Shown here: positions 52,252 through 61,623 of the stretch, piece after piece | Numbering within the stretch: position 1 is the first letter of the stretch | Layout: each line of letters opens with the position of its first letter | Source: Prauserella aidingensis | GTDB lineage: Bacteria > Actinomycetota > Actinomycetes > Mycobacteriales > Pseudonocardiaceae | Length of the DNA: 64,000 nt | Direction: 5' to 3' | Assembly (NCBI RefSeq): GCF_024171865.1 | Contig: NZ_JAMTCN010000016.1 | Span: 1-64,000 of the forward strand | Program-made: the position numbers and the translations under genes | Notes under the pieces: model-generated | Told to the model about the DNA's origin: nothing | Databases searched by the model: none | The model's input: only the letters and a program-made list of their open reading frames with translations

Positions 52252-52280
52252 CCATCACCTGCATCGCGAAGGAGAGATTC

Positions 52281-53867
52281 ATGACCGACACCGCCGTCCC
52301 GCAGCCGTCCCTCACCGCCGACCCGCCCACGGTCAACCCGGCCGCGGACTCCGAGGCCAACAACCGCGCCAACTTCGCGGCCAGGCCCATGACCGGCGAC
52401 GAGTACATCGAGAGCCTCCGCGACGGCCGGGAGATCTATCTCCACGGCGAACGGGTCGAGGACGTCACGACGCACCCGGCGTTCCGCAACCCGGTACGCA
52501 TGACGGCCCGGCTCTACGACGCGCTGCACACCGGCCCGTACGTCGACGAACTGACCGCACCGACCGACACCGGCAACGGCGGCGTGACCATGCCGTTCTT
52601 CAAGACGCCGACCTCGGCCGCCGACCTGCTCAAGGAGCGGGACGCGATCGCCCGGTGGGCACGGCTGAGCTACGGCTGGATGGGCCGCTCCCCCGATTAC
52701 AAGGCGAGTTTCCTCGGCACGCTCCACGCCAACCACGAGCTCTACGCGCCCTTCGAGGCCAACGCCGAACGGTGGTACCGCGAATCGCAGGAGAAGGTCC
52801 TCTACTGGAACCACGCGATCATCAACCCACCGGTCGACCGTGACCTGCCGCCGGACGAGGTCGGCGACGTGTACATGAAGGTGGAGGAGGAGACCGACGC
52901 CGGGCTGGTCGTCTCGGGCGCCAAGGTCGTCGCCACGGGCTCGGCCATCACCAACTACAACTTCATCGCCCACTACGGCTTGCCGATCAAGAAGAAGCAG
53001 TTCGCCCTGATCTGCACCGTGCCGATGGACGCTCCGGGCATCAAGTTGATCTGCCGCCCGTCGTACACCGAGCAGGCGGCCCGCAACGGCACCCCGTTCG
53101 ACTATCCGCTCTCGAGCCGGATGGACGAGAACGACACGATCTTCGTGTTCGACCGGGTGCTCGTGCCGTGGGAGAACGTCTTCATGTACGGCGACGTCGA
53201 CCGCATCAACGCGTTCTTCCCGCAGTCCGGATTCCTGCCCCGCTTCACCTTCCAGGGCGCCACGCGGCTCGCGGTCAAGCTCGACTTCATCGCCGGCCTG
53301 CTGCTCAAGGCACTCGACGCCACCGGCTCGGGCGGTTTCCGCGGCGTCCAGACCCGCGTGGGCGAGGTCATCGGCTGGCGCAACCTCTTCTGGTCGCTGA
53401 GCGAATCGATGGCCCGTGACCCCGAGCCTTGGGTCGGCGACGCCGTCATTCCGAAGCTCGAGTACGGCCTCACCTACCGCATGTTCATGATGCAGGGCTA
53501 TCCGCGCGTCAAGGAGATCATCGAACAGGACGTCGCGTCGGGCCTGATCTACCTGCCGTCCGGGGCGGCCGACTTCAAGAGCGACGCGGTGCGGCCCTAC
53601 CTGGACAAGTACGTCCGCGGGTCGAACGGCATCACCGCCGTCGACCGGGTCAAGGTGATGAAGGCGCTCTGGGACTCGATCGGCAGCGAGTTCGGCGGCA
53701 GGCACGAACTGTACGAGCGCAACTACTCGGGTAACCACGAGAACGTCAAGGCCGAGCTGCTGTTCGCCGCGCAGAATCGGGGCGGCGTGGCACAGATGCG
53801 CGGCCTGGCCGAGGAGTTCCTCGACGAGTACGACCTGGACGGCTGGACCGTGCCGGACCTGTTCTGA
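52281..53867 (+). CDS. 4-hydroxyphenylacetate 3-monooxygenase-type oxygenase (HpaB family)
   Basis: A 528-residue flavin-dependent hydroxylase. The family start [27 protein letters not shown] is clear; [34 protein letters not shown] and [12 protein letters not shown] follow, and [15 protein letters not shown] is a conserved mid-region. It hydroxylates a phenolic compound, such as 4-hydroxyphenylacetate or 4-nitro/chlorophenol type substrates, with reduced flavin from the partner. No hpaDEFG homoprotocatechuate genes follow, so the true substrate is open. AAGGAGAG lies seven bases before the ATG. A strong hairpin ends the operon. Confidence 0.88.
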   Translation: MTDTAVPQPSLTADPPTVNPAADSEANNRANFAARPMTGDEYIESLRDGREIYLHGERVEDVTTHPAFRNPVRMTARLYDALHTGPYVDELTAPTDTGNGGVTMPFFKTPTSAADLLKERDAIARWARLSYGWMGRSPDYKASFLGTLHANHELYAPFEANAERWYRESQEKVLYWNHAIINPPVDRDLPPDEVGDVYMKVEEETDAGLVVSGAKVVATGSAITNYNFIAHYGLPIKKKQFALICTVPMDAPGIKLICRPSYTEQAARNGTPFDYPLSSRMDENDTIFVFDRVLVPWENVFMYGDVDRINAFFPQSGFLPRFTFQGATRLAVKLDFIAGLLLKALDATGSGGFRGVQTRVGEVIGWRNLFWSLSESMARDPEPWVGDAVIPKLEYGLTYRMFMMQGYPRVKEIIEQDVASGLIYLPSGAADFKSDAVRPYLDKYVRGSNGITAVDRVKVMKALWDSIGSEFGGRHELYERNYSGNHENVKAELLFAAQNRGGVAQMRGLAEEFLDEYDLDGWTVPDLF

Positions 53868-53925
53868 CCCCGGGCGCCTCCCGGAAGGCGCCCGGGGTGC
53901 GGCCGGGAGGACGTATCGGGGCGCG

Positions 53926-53968
53926 GCGCCGGATCACCCATGGGACTCGCCCGTGGGTGATCCGGCGC
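53926..53968. terminator. strong bidirectional hairpin terminator
   Basis: Two 19-base arms starting GCGCCGGATCACCCA at 53926-53944 and ending TGGGTGATCCGGCGC at 53950-53968 pair with a single mismatch around a 5-base loop. It lies between the hpaB stop and the stop of the convergent molybdenum hydroxylase gene, so it likely insulates both. Confidence 0.85.
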
Positions 53969-53973
53969 GGCCC

Positions 53974-56334
53974 TCAGGGCGTCGGAACTGCCCGGTTGAT
54001 CGCCTCCCACACGCGCCTCGGGGTGGCGGGCATGTCGATGTGGTCCACGCCGAACGGTTGCAGCGCGTCGATGACGGCGTTCACCACGGCGGGAGTCGCA
54101 GCGATCGACCCGGATTCGCCCGCGCCCTTGGCGCCGAGCGCGTTCGTCGGCGACGGCGTCACCGTGTGGTCGAGGGTGAAGTCGGGCAGTTCCGGAGCGC
54201 CGGGGACGAGGTAGTCGGCGAGCGAGGCGCTCATGAGGTTTCCGTCGTCGTCGTACACGGCTTCCTCGTACAACGCCTGACCGATCCCCTGCGCGATACC
54301 ACCGTGCATCTGTCCGTCCACAATGGCCGGGTTGATCACGGTTCCGCAGTCGTCGACGGCGAAGTAATCGGGGATCGTGACCTTGCCCGTGTCGGTGTCG
54401 ACCTCGACGACGCACACGTGCGTGCCGAACGGATAAGTGAAGTTCGGCGGGTCGAAGAACTGTTCCTCGGAGAGACCGGGCTCCATGCCCTCCGGCAGGT
54501 CCGCTGCCAGGTACGCGGCCCCGGCGACCTCCTGGATGGTCACCCTGCTTCCCGACACACCCGCGACCGAGAACGCCCCGTCGGAGAACTCCAGATCCTG
54601 CTCGGCGGCCTCGAGCATGTGGGCGGCCAGGGTGCGCGCCTTCGCGAGCACCTTCTCACATGCGAGATACACCGCCGTGCCACCGACGGCGGCGCTGCGC
54701 GAGCCGTAGGTGTCCAGCCCGTACGGCGCCGACTGCGTGTCGCCGTGCACGACCTCCACACTGTCCAGGGGAACGCCGAGGCCGTCGGCCACGATCTGCG
54801 CCCACGTGGTCTCGTGCCCCTGACCGTGCGGCGACGTGCCCGTCACCACCTGGACCGCGCCCGTGGACAACATGCGCACGCTCGCCATCTCCCAACCGGG
54901 AGCGCCGAGCCGCAGCGCCGCGGTCATCTTCGACGGCGACAGCCCGCCGTTCTCGGTGTAGCTGCACAGTCCGATCCCGAGCTGGACCCGGTCACCGGCT
55001 TCGCGCCTGCGCCGCTGCTCGGCACGCCACCGCTCGTAGCCCGCCAACTCGAGGGCCTTGTCGAGCGCCGCCTCGTAGTTCCCGGAGTCCATCTCCAAGC
55101 CCGCGGGCGTGGTGGCGCCGTTGTCGAACGGAGGGTGGTAGTTACGCCTCCGCACCTCGGCCGGGTCCATCCCGAGCGTGCGCGCGAGGGCGTCCATCGC
55201 CCGCTCGACGCCGTAGATCCCCTCGGTCCGCCCCGCGCCGCGGTAGGAATCCGTCGGGGTCTTGTTCGTGAACACGCCCGTGCACTCGATCGCGAACGAG
55301 CCGAACGAGTACACACCGGGGAAGATGAAGGCGCTGAGCAGCGGAATTCCCGGGGTGAGCAGCTGCAGGTAGGCGCCCATGTCGGCGAGGATGCGCACCC
55401 GCATGCCCAGCAACGTGCCGTCCTCCCGCGCGGCGAGCTCGACGTACTGCACCTGTCCGCGCCCGTGGGTCATCGTCTGACTGTCCTCGGAGCGCGCCGC
55501 GGCCCATGCGACCGGCACGGACAGCCGTCGCGCCAGAGCGACGGCGATGCACTCCTCGGGATAGACGTTGAGCTTGCCGCCGAAGCCGCCGCCGACGTCG
55601 GGGGCGACCACGCGCAGGTCCTGTTCCGGTACCGAACACACCCCTGCCAGCACGCTGCGGAGGATGTGCGGGATCTGCGTCGAGGACTGCAGCGTGAAGC
55701 CTCGTCCCGTGGGCTCCGGCGTGACCACGACCGCGCGGTCCTCGAGCGGTGTCGGTTGCAGGCGTTGCTGCACGTACCGCTCGGACACGGTGACGTCGGC
55801 GTCGGCGAACGCCTTGTCCACGTCCCCTGTCCCCAGTGACCAGGTGTAGCTCTCGTTGCTGCCGAACCCCTCGTGCACGATCGGCCCGCCCGCGAGACTC
55901 TCCTCCAGGTCGAGCGCCGGGTCGGCGGGCTCGTAGTCGATGTCGATGTGCTGCAGCGCGTCCTGCGCCGCCGCGGCGTCCGTCGCGGCGACCACGGCCA
56001 CTGCCTCGCCCGCGAACCTCACCTGTTCCACGGCGACGGGCAGGTGGTCGGGAATCCTGATGTCCTCGGTCACCGGCCACGCGCACGGGATACCCGACCA
56101 CTCACCCGCGAGGTCGCCGCCGGTGAACACACCGACCACGCCCGGGAGCTCCGCCGCTTCGGAGACGTCGAGCGACGCGATGCGGGCACGCGCGAACGGA
56201 CTGCGGAGCACCGCGATGTGCACGGTGCCGGGCGGGGCGATGTTGCCCGTCCATCTCCCCTTCCCCGTCAGCAGCTGAGGATCCTCCTTGCGGGGGACCG
56301 CGGTCCCCACACTGGGTCGGAGCGTCTCGGTCAT
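53974..56334 (-). CDS. xanthine dehydrogenase-family molybdopterin-binding subunit (CoxL form II-like), orphan
   Basis: A 786-residue molybdenum hydroxylase large subunit. GTAVPRKEDPQLLTGKGRWTG starts the aldehyde oxidase hammerhead domain; VVAPDVGGGFGGK and the segment SYRGAGR (near residues 363-369) contact the cofactor. SYRGAGR resembles the AYRGAGR of form II CoxL-like enzymes, not the AYxCSFR of true CO dehydrogenase. GAKGAGESGSIAATPAVVNAV near the C-terminus has the catalytic Glu. It is last in an operon behind pxpB-pxpC-accB-accC (98-base gap). Medium (FAD) and small (2Fe-2S) subunit genes are absent, which is odd. It may hydroxylate an N-heterocycle or aldehyde. Confidence 0.88.
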   Translation of the reverse strand: MTETLRPSVGTAVPRKEDPQLLTGKGRWTGNIAPPGTVHIAVLRSPFARARIASLDVSEAAELPGVVGVFTGGDLAGEWSGIPCAWPVTEDIRIPDHLPVAVEQVRFAGEAVAVVAATDAAAAQDALQHIDIDYEPADPALDLEESLAGGPIVHEGFGSNESYTWSLGTGDVDKAFADADVTVSERYVQQRLQPTPLEDRAVVVTPEPTGRGFTLQSSTQIPHILRSVLAGVCSVPEQDLRVVAPDVGGGFGGKLNVYPEECIAVALARRLSVPVAWAAARSEDSQTMTHGRGQVQYVELAAREDGTLLGMRVRILADMGAYLQLLTPGIPLLSAFIFPGVYSFGSFAIECTGVFTNKTPTDSYRGAGRTEGIYGVERAMDALARTLGMDPAEVRRRNYHPPFDNGATTPAGLEMDSGNYEAALDKALELAGYERWRAEQRRRREAGDRVQLGIGLCSYTENGGLSPSKMTAALRLGAPGWEMASVRMLSTGAVQVVTGTSPHGQGHETTWAQIVADGLGVPLDSVEVVHGDTQSAPYGLDTYGSRSAAVGGTAVYLACEKVLAKARTLAAHMLEAAEQDLEFSDGAFSVAGVSGSRVTIQEVAGAAYLAADLPEGMEPGLSEEQFFDPPNFTYPFGTHVCVVEVDTDTGKVTIPDYFAVDDCGTVINPAIVDGQMHGGIAQGIGQALYEEAVYDDDGNLMSASLADYLVPGAPELPDFTLDHTVTPSPTNALGAKGAGESGSIAATPAVVNAVIDALQPFGVDHIDMPATPRRVWEAINRAVPTP

Positions 56335-56432
56335 GGTTCACCCTCCTGCTACGGCGACGACACCTCGGTTCGGACAGGGACCGGAGAACCGCTACGACGG
56401 TGGTCCACAGTGGACACACCGACCCGGCGTCG

Positions 56433-57776
56433 CTATGTCGGCTCCGGCAACAGTCCCTCCAGCCATCGGGTGTGCACCGCCCCCGCGCGGAGGCCGGGCT
56501 CGTCGAGCAGCCGCCGGTGCATCGACACGGTCGTGGGCACGCCGTCCACGCGCAGTTCGGCGAGCGCCTGCCTGCCGCGCGCGAGGGCGGTGTCGCGGTC
56601 CGGACCGGAACAGATCAGCTTGGCGATCATCGAGTCGTAGAACGGGCTGATCCGGTCACCCGCGACGAACCCGGTGTCCACGCGAACCCCAGGACCGCCC
56701 GGCAGGTCCAGTGTGGACAGATCGCCCGGAGTGGGCCGGAATCCGTTGTCCGGGTCCTCGGCGTTGATACGGAACTCCACGGCCGCACCCCGGATCCGGA
56801 CGTCGTCCTGGGCGAAGGAGATCGGCTCTCCCGCCGCGATGCGGAGCTGCTCACTCACCAGGTCGACTCCGGTGACGGCCTCGCTGATGGGATGTTCGAC
56901 CTGGATCCGGGTGTTCATCTCGATGAAGAAGAACTCCCCCGACGGCGTCAACAGGAATTCGACCGTTCCCGCACCCACGTACCCGACCTGGCGTGCCAGC
57001 CGCACAGCGGCCTCGTTGATGTCGGCCCGCGTCTCGGCCGACAGGCCGGGGGCCGGCGCCTCCTCGATGAGCTTCTGCCGCCGCCGTTGCACCGAACAGT
57101 CCCGCTCGAACGTGTGCACCACGGTGCCCGCGTGGTCGGCGAGGATCTGCACCTCGATGTGGCGGGCGCCGTCGATCGCCCGTTCCAGGTAGACGGTGTC
57201 GTCGCTGAACGCCGCCCGGGCCTCGGCCTGCGCGGCCGGCAGGGCGTCGGCCAGCTCCTCGCGCGAGGCCACCGGCCGGATACCCCGGCCACCGCCACCG
57301 GCCGCGGCCTTGAGCAGCACCGGGTAACCGACGTCGTCGGCCGCGGCCAACGCCTCGTCGACGTCGCCGACCGGACCACTACCGGGGACGATCGGCACGT
57401 CGGCCCGCCGCGCGGCGTCCCGTGCCGCGGCTTTGTCACCCATCGTCTCGATGGTCGACACCGACGGGCCGACGAACGTCAGCCCCGCATCGGTGAGCTC
57501 CTTGACGGCGCCGGGACGTTCGGACAGGAACCCGTACCCCGGATGCACCGCGTCCGCTCCCGTCTCGCGAGCCGCCTCCACCAAGGCCGCCGAGTTCAGA
57601 TACGACTTCGCCGCCGCCGACTTGCCGATGTGCACGGCGGTGCCCGCCAGCTGCACCCACCGGCTCTCCGCGTCCGCATCGGAGTAGACGGCGACGGTCT
57701 CCAGCCCCGCGGCGTGCGCGGCCCGGATGACGCGGACCGCGATCTCGCCCCGGTTGGCCACCAGGACGCGCCTCAT
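56433..57776 (-). CDS. accC: biotin carboxylase subunit (AccC family)
   Basis: A 447-residue ATP-grasp enzyme that carboxylates biotin on the carrier protein. VLVANRGEIAVRVIRAAHAAG is the standard start, KAAAGGGGRGIR the glycine-rich ATP loop, and FIEMNTRIQVEHPISEAVTG the active-site signature. The length matches E. coli AccC. The ATG overlaps the accB stop by 4 bases. There is no acetyl-CoA carboxyltransferase gene (accD or accA) nearby; the neighbours are PxpB and PxpC, whose relatives form the carboxyltransferase of urea carboxylase. Confidence 0.93.
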   Translation of the reverse strand: MRRVLVANRGEIAVRVIRAAHAAGLETVAVYSDADAESRWVQLAGTAVHIGKSAAAKSYLNSAALVEAARETGADAVHPGYGFLSERPGAVKELTDAGLTFVGPSVSTIETMGDKAAARDAARRADVPIVPGSGPVGDVDEALAAADDVGYPVLLKAAAGGGGRGIRPVASREELADALPAAQAEARAAFSDDTVYLERAIDGARHIEVQILADHAGTVVHTFERDCSVQRRRQKLIEEAPAPGLSAETRADINEAAVRLARQVGYVGAGTVEFLLTPSGEFFFIEMNTRIQVEHPISEAVTGVDLVSEQLRIAAGEPISFAQDDVRIRGAAVEFRINAEDPDNGFRPTPGDLSTLDLPGGPGVRVDTGFVAGDRISPFYDSMIAKLICSGPDRDTALARGRQALAELRVDGVPTTVSMHRRLLDEPGLRAGAVHTRWLEGLLPEPT

Positions 57777-58012
57777 GTCTCACCCAGCCGCACGATGTCC
57801 TGGCCCACGTCGACCTCGTCACCGTCCTCGACGAGGAACTCGGCGACCGTCCCCGACGCGTCGGCCTTGACCTCGTTGAACGTCTTCATCACCTCGATCA
57901 GGGCGATGGTCTGCCCCTCACTGATCGACTCGCCGTCGTCGACGTAGACGGGTTTCTCCGGCGCGGGCCGGCGGTAGAACACCCCCGGCATCTGAGCCTT
58001 GATCGTCGTCAT
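57773..58012 (-). CDS. accB: biotin carboxyl carrier protein, short form
   Basis: A 79-residue biotinyl domain. The biotin motif is EVMKTFN with Lys at 43, a variant of the usual EAMKM. VDDGESISEGQTIALIE before it and VEDGDEVDVGQDIVRL after it form the two hairpins. It lacks the long N-terminal dimer region of E. coli AccB, so it is a stand-alone carrier. It lies 17 bases after pxpC and overlaps accC by 4 bases. Confidence 0.92.
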   Translation of the reverse strand: MTTIKAQMPGVFYRRPAPEKPVYVDDGESISEGQTIALIEVMKTFNEVKADASGTVAEFLVEDGDEVDVGQDIVRLGET

Positions 58013-58029
58013 GGTTCGCTGCTTCCTCC

Positions 58030-59007
58030 CTACCGTGCGATCCGACTGCGGACCCGTTCGATCCGCTCGCGGCGGTCCCGCCGGGCCGCCAACGCCGTGT
58101 CCAGATCCACCGAGTCGAATCGCACCGCGTCGCCGGTCTTCGTCTGCGCGATGCGGTCGCGGTCGACGGAGATCACGGTGCCGATGGTCGCGTAACCGCC
58201 ACCGGTCACCGCGTCGTTGAGCAGGACGATCGGCTCGTCCCCACCCGGAACCTGGATCGAGCCGATCGGGTATCCCAGGTCGACGACGTTGGCCGGATCG
58301 CTGCCCGCTCCGAACGGTTGCTCGCGTTCGGTGAAGTCGAGTGTGCCGCCCCGCAGCCGGTACCCGACCCGGTCGGCGTCCTTGGTGACCTTCCAGTCGG
58401 TTCCCAGGAACGAGGCCAGCCCGCCCTCGGTGAGCCGGTAGGAGCACAGGCCGACGACGGTGCGCAGCTGCGCCGTGCCGGTCAGGTCCGGGCGCAGGTC
58501 CTCGGGCACCGCGGCGCCGCCCGGGCCCGGCCCGTCGGCCGCCCCGAGCGGGAGCGACTCGTCGTCGGCGAGTTTGCGGCCCTCGTGCCCGCCGATCCCC
58601 GTCAACGTGTACGTCGACCGCGAACCGAGGTAGACCGGCACGTCGATGCCGCCGCTCACCGCGACGTAGGCCCGGCAGCCGGCGCGGATCATGGCGAATC
58701 CCAGCACGTCACCGGAGCGGACACGGATCGCCGTCCAGGGCTCGACGGGTTCGTCGTTGAGCGTCACGGGCACGTCGGCACCCGTGACGGCGACCACCCT
58801 GTCGTCGGTGAACTCCAGTGTCGGGCCGATGTAGGTGCCTTCCAGCACCCCGGCCCCGTCGGGATTGCCCACCAGCATGTTGGCCACCACCGCCGAGTAG
58901 GTGTCCATCGCGCCGGACGGCGGCATGCCCATGTGGTAGTGACCGAACCGTCCCGTGTCCTGCACGGTCGTGTACAGGCCACCGGCTCGCACCCGCAGCT
59001 CGCTCAT
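58030..59007 (-). CDS. pxpC: 5-oxoprolinase subunit C / KipA-type carboxyltransferase-like subunit
   Basis: A 325-residue protein of the allophanate hydrolase subunit 2 (AHS2)/KipA family. GLYTTVQDTGRFGHYHMGMPPSGAMD is the hallmark start, then VAVTGADVPVTLN and YVAVSGGIDVPVYLGSRSTY. In the ATP-dependent 5-oxoprolinase PxpABC this subunit works with PxpB; in urea carboxylase the same domain forms part of the carboxyltransferase. Its ATG overlaps the pxpB stop by 4 bases. Placing it beside accB and accC makes the second reading possible here. Confidence 0.93.
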   Translation of the reverse strand: MSELRVRAGGLYTTVQDTGRFGHYHMGMPPSGAMDTYSAVVANMLVGNPDGAGVLEGTYIGPTLEFTDDRVVAVTGADVPVTLNDEPVEPWTAIRVRSGDVLGFAMIRAGCRAYVAVSGGIDVPVYLGSRSTYTLTGIGGHEGRKLADDESLPLGAADGPGPGGAAVPEDLRPDLTGTAQLRTVVGLCSYRLTEGGLASFLGTDWKVTKDADRVGYRLRGGTLDFTEREQPFGAGSDPANVVDLGYPIGSIQVPGGDEPIVLLNDAVTGGGYATIGTVISVDRDRIAQTKTGDAVRFDSVDLDTALAARRDRRERIERVRSRIAR

Positions 59008-59906
59008 CGGTACAGCACCTCCAGCAGCTCGCGGTTGACCGCGTCGGGATCGGCCAGCAGCGTCGCCGGCTCGAACTCGACCTCGCGGATCCGGTACCGG
59101 AACGTGCCCTTCTCCACTTCGGACCGGGTCGCCTCGAACTCGGCCATGTCGATCGCGCGGTACCGCAGGACGTCGTTCGCCTTGGGGAAGCAGATGTCGT
59201 CGGCGAAGTCGGGAAGGCTCTGCGACAGGTCGAACACCGGCGCGGGGGCCATGCCGAACATCTGGTAGCCGCCGGCGCCACGCACCGGGTAGACCACCGC
59301 GAACGCGCCGCCGAACCCGAACGTCCGCTCGGGGGTGTCGGTGCGCGGGCGCACGTACTTGGGCACCTGGATCTGCCGCTGCCGTGGCACGAGCTGGTAG
59401 CAGAACGGCAGTCCCGGCACGAAACCCAGCATCGTGACGATCCAGGGCGCGCTGGTCATCGCGTCCACCACGCCCTGCACGCTGTCGAACCCGTTGATGC
59501 GCGCCGCGTACTCGAGGTCGGTCGCGTCGGGATCCTGGTGGCGGTCGCGGAACCGCATGAGCGTCTCGTGGGTCCACGGGTCGTTGAACAGCACCGGGAC
59601 GTCCACCACGCGGGTCTTGAGCACATAGTCGTCGGGCAGTGTGCCGACCGTGGATTCGAGGCGCCGCAGCTCCTCGACCAGTTCCCGCGGGTCGAGCCGG
59701 TCGGGGTCGATCTGAACCATGTAGGAGGCGTTGGACGGGCAGATGTCCACGACGCCGTCGATGACCTCCTGTCGCAGGGCGTTGGTCACGGCCATTCCGG
59801 CGAAGTTCGCCTCCAGACTCATGGCCTGGTCCAGCTCGACGAAGACGAACTCGTCCCCGCCGTACTCGTAGCGCGCGGGTGGCAGTTGGATCTTCTCGGT
59901 GGTCAT
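59004..59906 (-). CDS. pxpB: 5-oxoprolinase subunit B / KipI-type subunit
   Basis: A 300-residue protein of the AHS1/KipI family, longer than the about 240 residues of KipI because of an N-terminal extension. YGGDEFVFVELDQAMSLEANF is the domain start, MLGFVPGLPFCYQL the conserved core and GGAGGYQMFGMAP-like segment (here RGAGGYQMFGMAPAP) the end. It partners PxpC. GGGAGG precedes the ATG chosen at 59906. It is the first gene of the minus-strand operon and is divergent from the PucR regulator, which probably controls it. Confidence 0.92.
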   Translation of the reverse strand: MTTEKIQLPPARYEYGGDEFVFVELDQAMSLEANFAGMAVTNALRQEVIDGVVDICPSNASYMVQIDPDRLDPRELVEELRRLESTVGTLPDDYVLKTRVVDVPVLFNDPWTHETLMRFRDRHQDPDATDLEYAARINGFDSVQGVVDAMTSAPWIVTMLGFVPGLPFCYQLVPRQRQIQVPKYVRPRTDTPERTFGFGGAFAVVYPVRGAGGYQMFGMAPAPVFDLSQSLPDFADDICFPKANDVLRYRAIDMAEFEATRSEVEKGTFRYRIREVEFEPATLLADPDAVNRELLEVLYR

Positions 59907-60026
59907 CACCACGCCTCCCAATGTGTCGGCGATCACAACACTGTGCCCGCCGTCGACCCCCGCCGCCAGTGAAACTCTGTACAAATCGGCACGGCGGGAC
60001 TGGACAGAATGTGGAAAACTGCTGGT
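59907..60026. promoter_or_regulatory. divergent promoter region of pxpB and the PucR regulator
   Basis: 120 bases between the two start codons. TCTGT (59976-59980) and ACAGA (60004-60008) form a spaced inverted repeat, and the CTGTACAAAT segment is AT-rich for this genome. These are weak hints of an operator, not a firm site. Confidence 0.35.
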
Positions 60027-61469
60027 ATGCCGACGCCGAGCGACCTGACCGGCGACCGGAAACTCGGCCTGACCCTCCGCGCCGGACATGCAGCTGCCGA
60101 TCGCCCGATCTCGTGGGTACACGCCAGCGAACTCGCCGATCCCACGGAGTTCCTCGCCGGTGGCGAGCTGCTGCTGACCACCGGATTCGGACTGCCGGAC
60201 AGCGGCGACGGGCAGGCCGCCTACATCGGCAGGCTCGCCGCGGCCGGACTGTCCGGACTCGGGTTCGGCATCGAACTCGGCCACGACGAGATCCCTGCGC
60301 CGCTGCTCGAGGCCGCCGACGAGGCCCACCTGCCGGTGCTGGAGGTGCCGCACCGCACGCCGTTCATCGAGATCGGCAAGACGGTGTCGCAAGCACTGGC
60401 GGACACCCGCAGCGCCGAGACGCAACGGTTCGAGGCGGCCCGCAACGCACTCACCACCGCCGCCGTCCACGGCGAGGACCTGGGTGGGCTGATCGGCAGA
60501 CTCGCCGCCGACCTCGGCTGCTGGGCCGTGCTCGTCGAACCCGACGGAACCGCGGTCCACGCCGAACCGGCGCGCGCGGCGGAGTACGTCCGCGCCTTCG
60601 ACGCCGACCTCGACCGGCTCCGCGCCGTACGCCCGCCGTCGAGCATCGGCTCGTCCTCCCGCGACGGACACGTCGCGGCACATTCCCTGGGCGGCGGGCA
60701 CAAGCTGGCGGGATTCCTCGTCGTCGGCCGGGACCACGCCTTCACCTCGACCGACCACCACATCACGCACGCGGCGTCGTCACTGCTGTCGATCGCGTTG
60801 ACGCGCACCCGCTCCGCGGCCGACGCGCGACTGCGGACCACCGCGCTGACACTGCTACTGGCCGGCCACCGCACCGCGTTCGACGAGCTCGCGGGGCCGC
60901 TCGGGATGCGACTTCCCGACGAACCGGTCGTCGTACTGGCCGGATCGGGTCACTCACCCACGCTGGTGGACGGAGGCGCCGCGTCGGACCTGCTGGCAGG
61001 CGACCTCGACGGCGAGCTGGTGGCGGTGGCCTCCGCCTCGCAGCACCTGCCCTCCGCACGGCACCTGGGCGTATCCCCTCCGACGGGACTGGACGGACTG
61101 CCCGGCGCCCACCGGCAAGCCAGGCAGGCGCTCGCCGAGGCGACGCGCCGCGGCGCCGCGGTCGTCCGGTTCGACGATCTCGGCGTCGGGCTGCTGCACG
61201 ACGTCACCGACACGGGTGTCCTCACTCGCGCCGAGGCCATGCTCGGCCCGTTGTACGACCACGACACCCGGCAACGCGGTGAGCTGGTGCGGTCCCTGCG
61301 CTCCTGGCTCGCCCACCACGGGCACTGGGACCCGGCGGCCGCCGAACTGGGCGTGCACCGGCACACCCTGCGGCACCGCATGACCAAAGTGGCCGCGATC
61401 CTCGGCTGCGACCTGGACTCCCCCGACGTCCGGGCGCAACTCTGGCTGGCGCTGCGGCTCGTTTCGTGA
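60027..61469 (+). CDS. PucR-family transcriptional regulator
   Basis: A 480-residue regulator with the full PucR layout: an N-terminal purine-catabolism sensor domain (PTPSDLTGDRKLGLTLRAGH, then WVHASELADPTEFLAGGELLLTTGFGL), a central GGDEF-like region and a C-terminal HTH_30 (LRSWLAHHGHWDPAAAELGVHRHTLRHRMTKV). In Bacillus subtilis PucR controls purine use. Here it lies between the divergent pxpB operon and pxpA, so it likely regulates both. Start chosen at the ATG of MPTPSDL, where family members begin; an ATG at 60009 would add six residues. Confidence 0.88.
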   Translation: MPTPSDLTGDRKLGLTLRAGHAAADRPISWVHASELADPTEFLAGGELLLTTGFGLPDSGDGQAAYIGRLAAAGLSGLGFGIELGHDEIPAPLLEAADEAHLPVLEVPHRTPFIEIGKTVSQALADTRSAETQRFEAARNALTTAAVHGEDLGGLIGRLAADLGCWAVLVEPDGTAVHAEPARAAEYVRAFDADLDRLRAVRPPSSIGSSSRDGHVAAHSLGGGHKLAGFLVVGRDHAFTSTDHHITHAASSLLSIALTRTRSAADARLRTTALTLLLAGHRTAFDELAGPLGMRLPDEPVVVLAGSGHSPTLVDGGAASDLLAGDLDGELVAVASASQHLPSARHLGVSPPTGLDGLPGAHRQARQALAEATRRGAAVVRFDDLGVGLLHDVTDTGVLTRAEAMLGPLYDHDTRQRGELVRSLRSWLAHHGHWDPAAAELGVHRHTLRHRMTKVAAILGCDLDSPDVRAQLWLALRLVS

Positions 61470-61623
61470 TGTGGCTCGTTTCGTGATGTGGCTGGTCTCC
61501 TGGCGACGGGGCCGCACACCGCGCATTGGCGTGTCCGCACAGCCGGAATTGGCCGGACCGTCCATTTCCCCGCACCCCTCCGGCGCCCTACCGTTGCCCC
61601 TTCCCGACGCGAAAGGACAGGCC

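Noticed and set aside
53974-56334. Carbon monoxide dehydrogenase large subunit
   Set aside because: The active-site loop reads SYRGAGR, the form II type, not the AYxCSFR of true CO dehydrogenase, and coxM and coxS are absent.
56433-58012. Housekeeping acetyl-CoA carboxylase genes
   Set aside because: No carboxyltransferase (AccD or AccA) is present, the carrier is a short form, and both genes are embedded between pxpC and a molybdenum hydroxylase. A specialised carboxylase is more likely, though sharing cannot be excluded.
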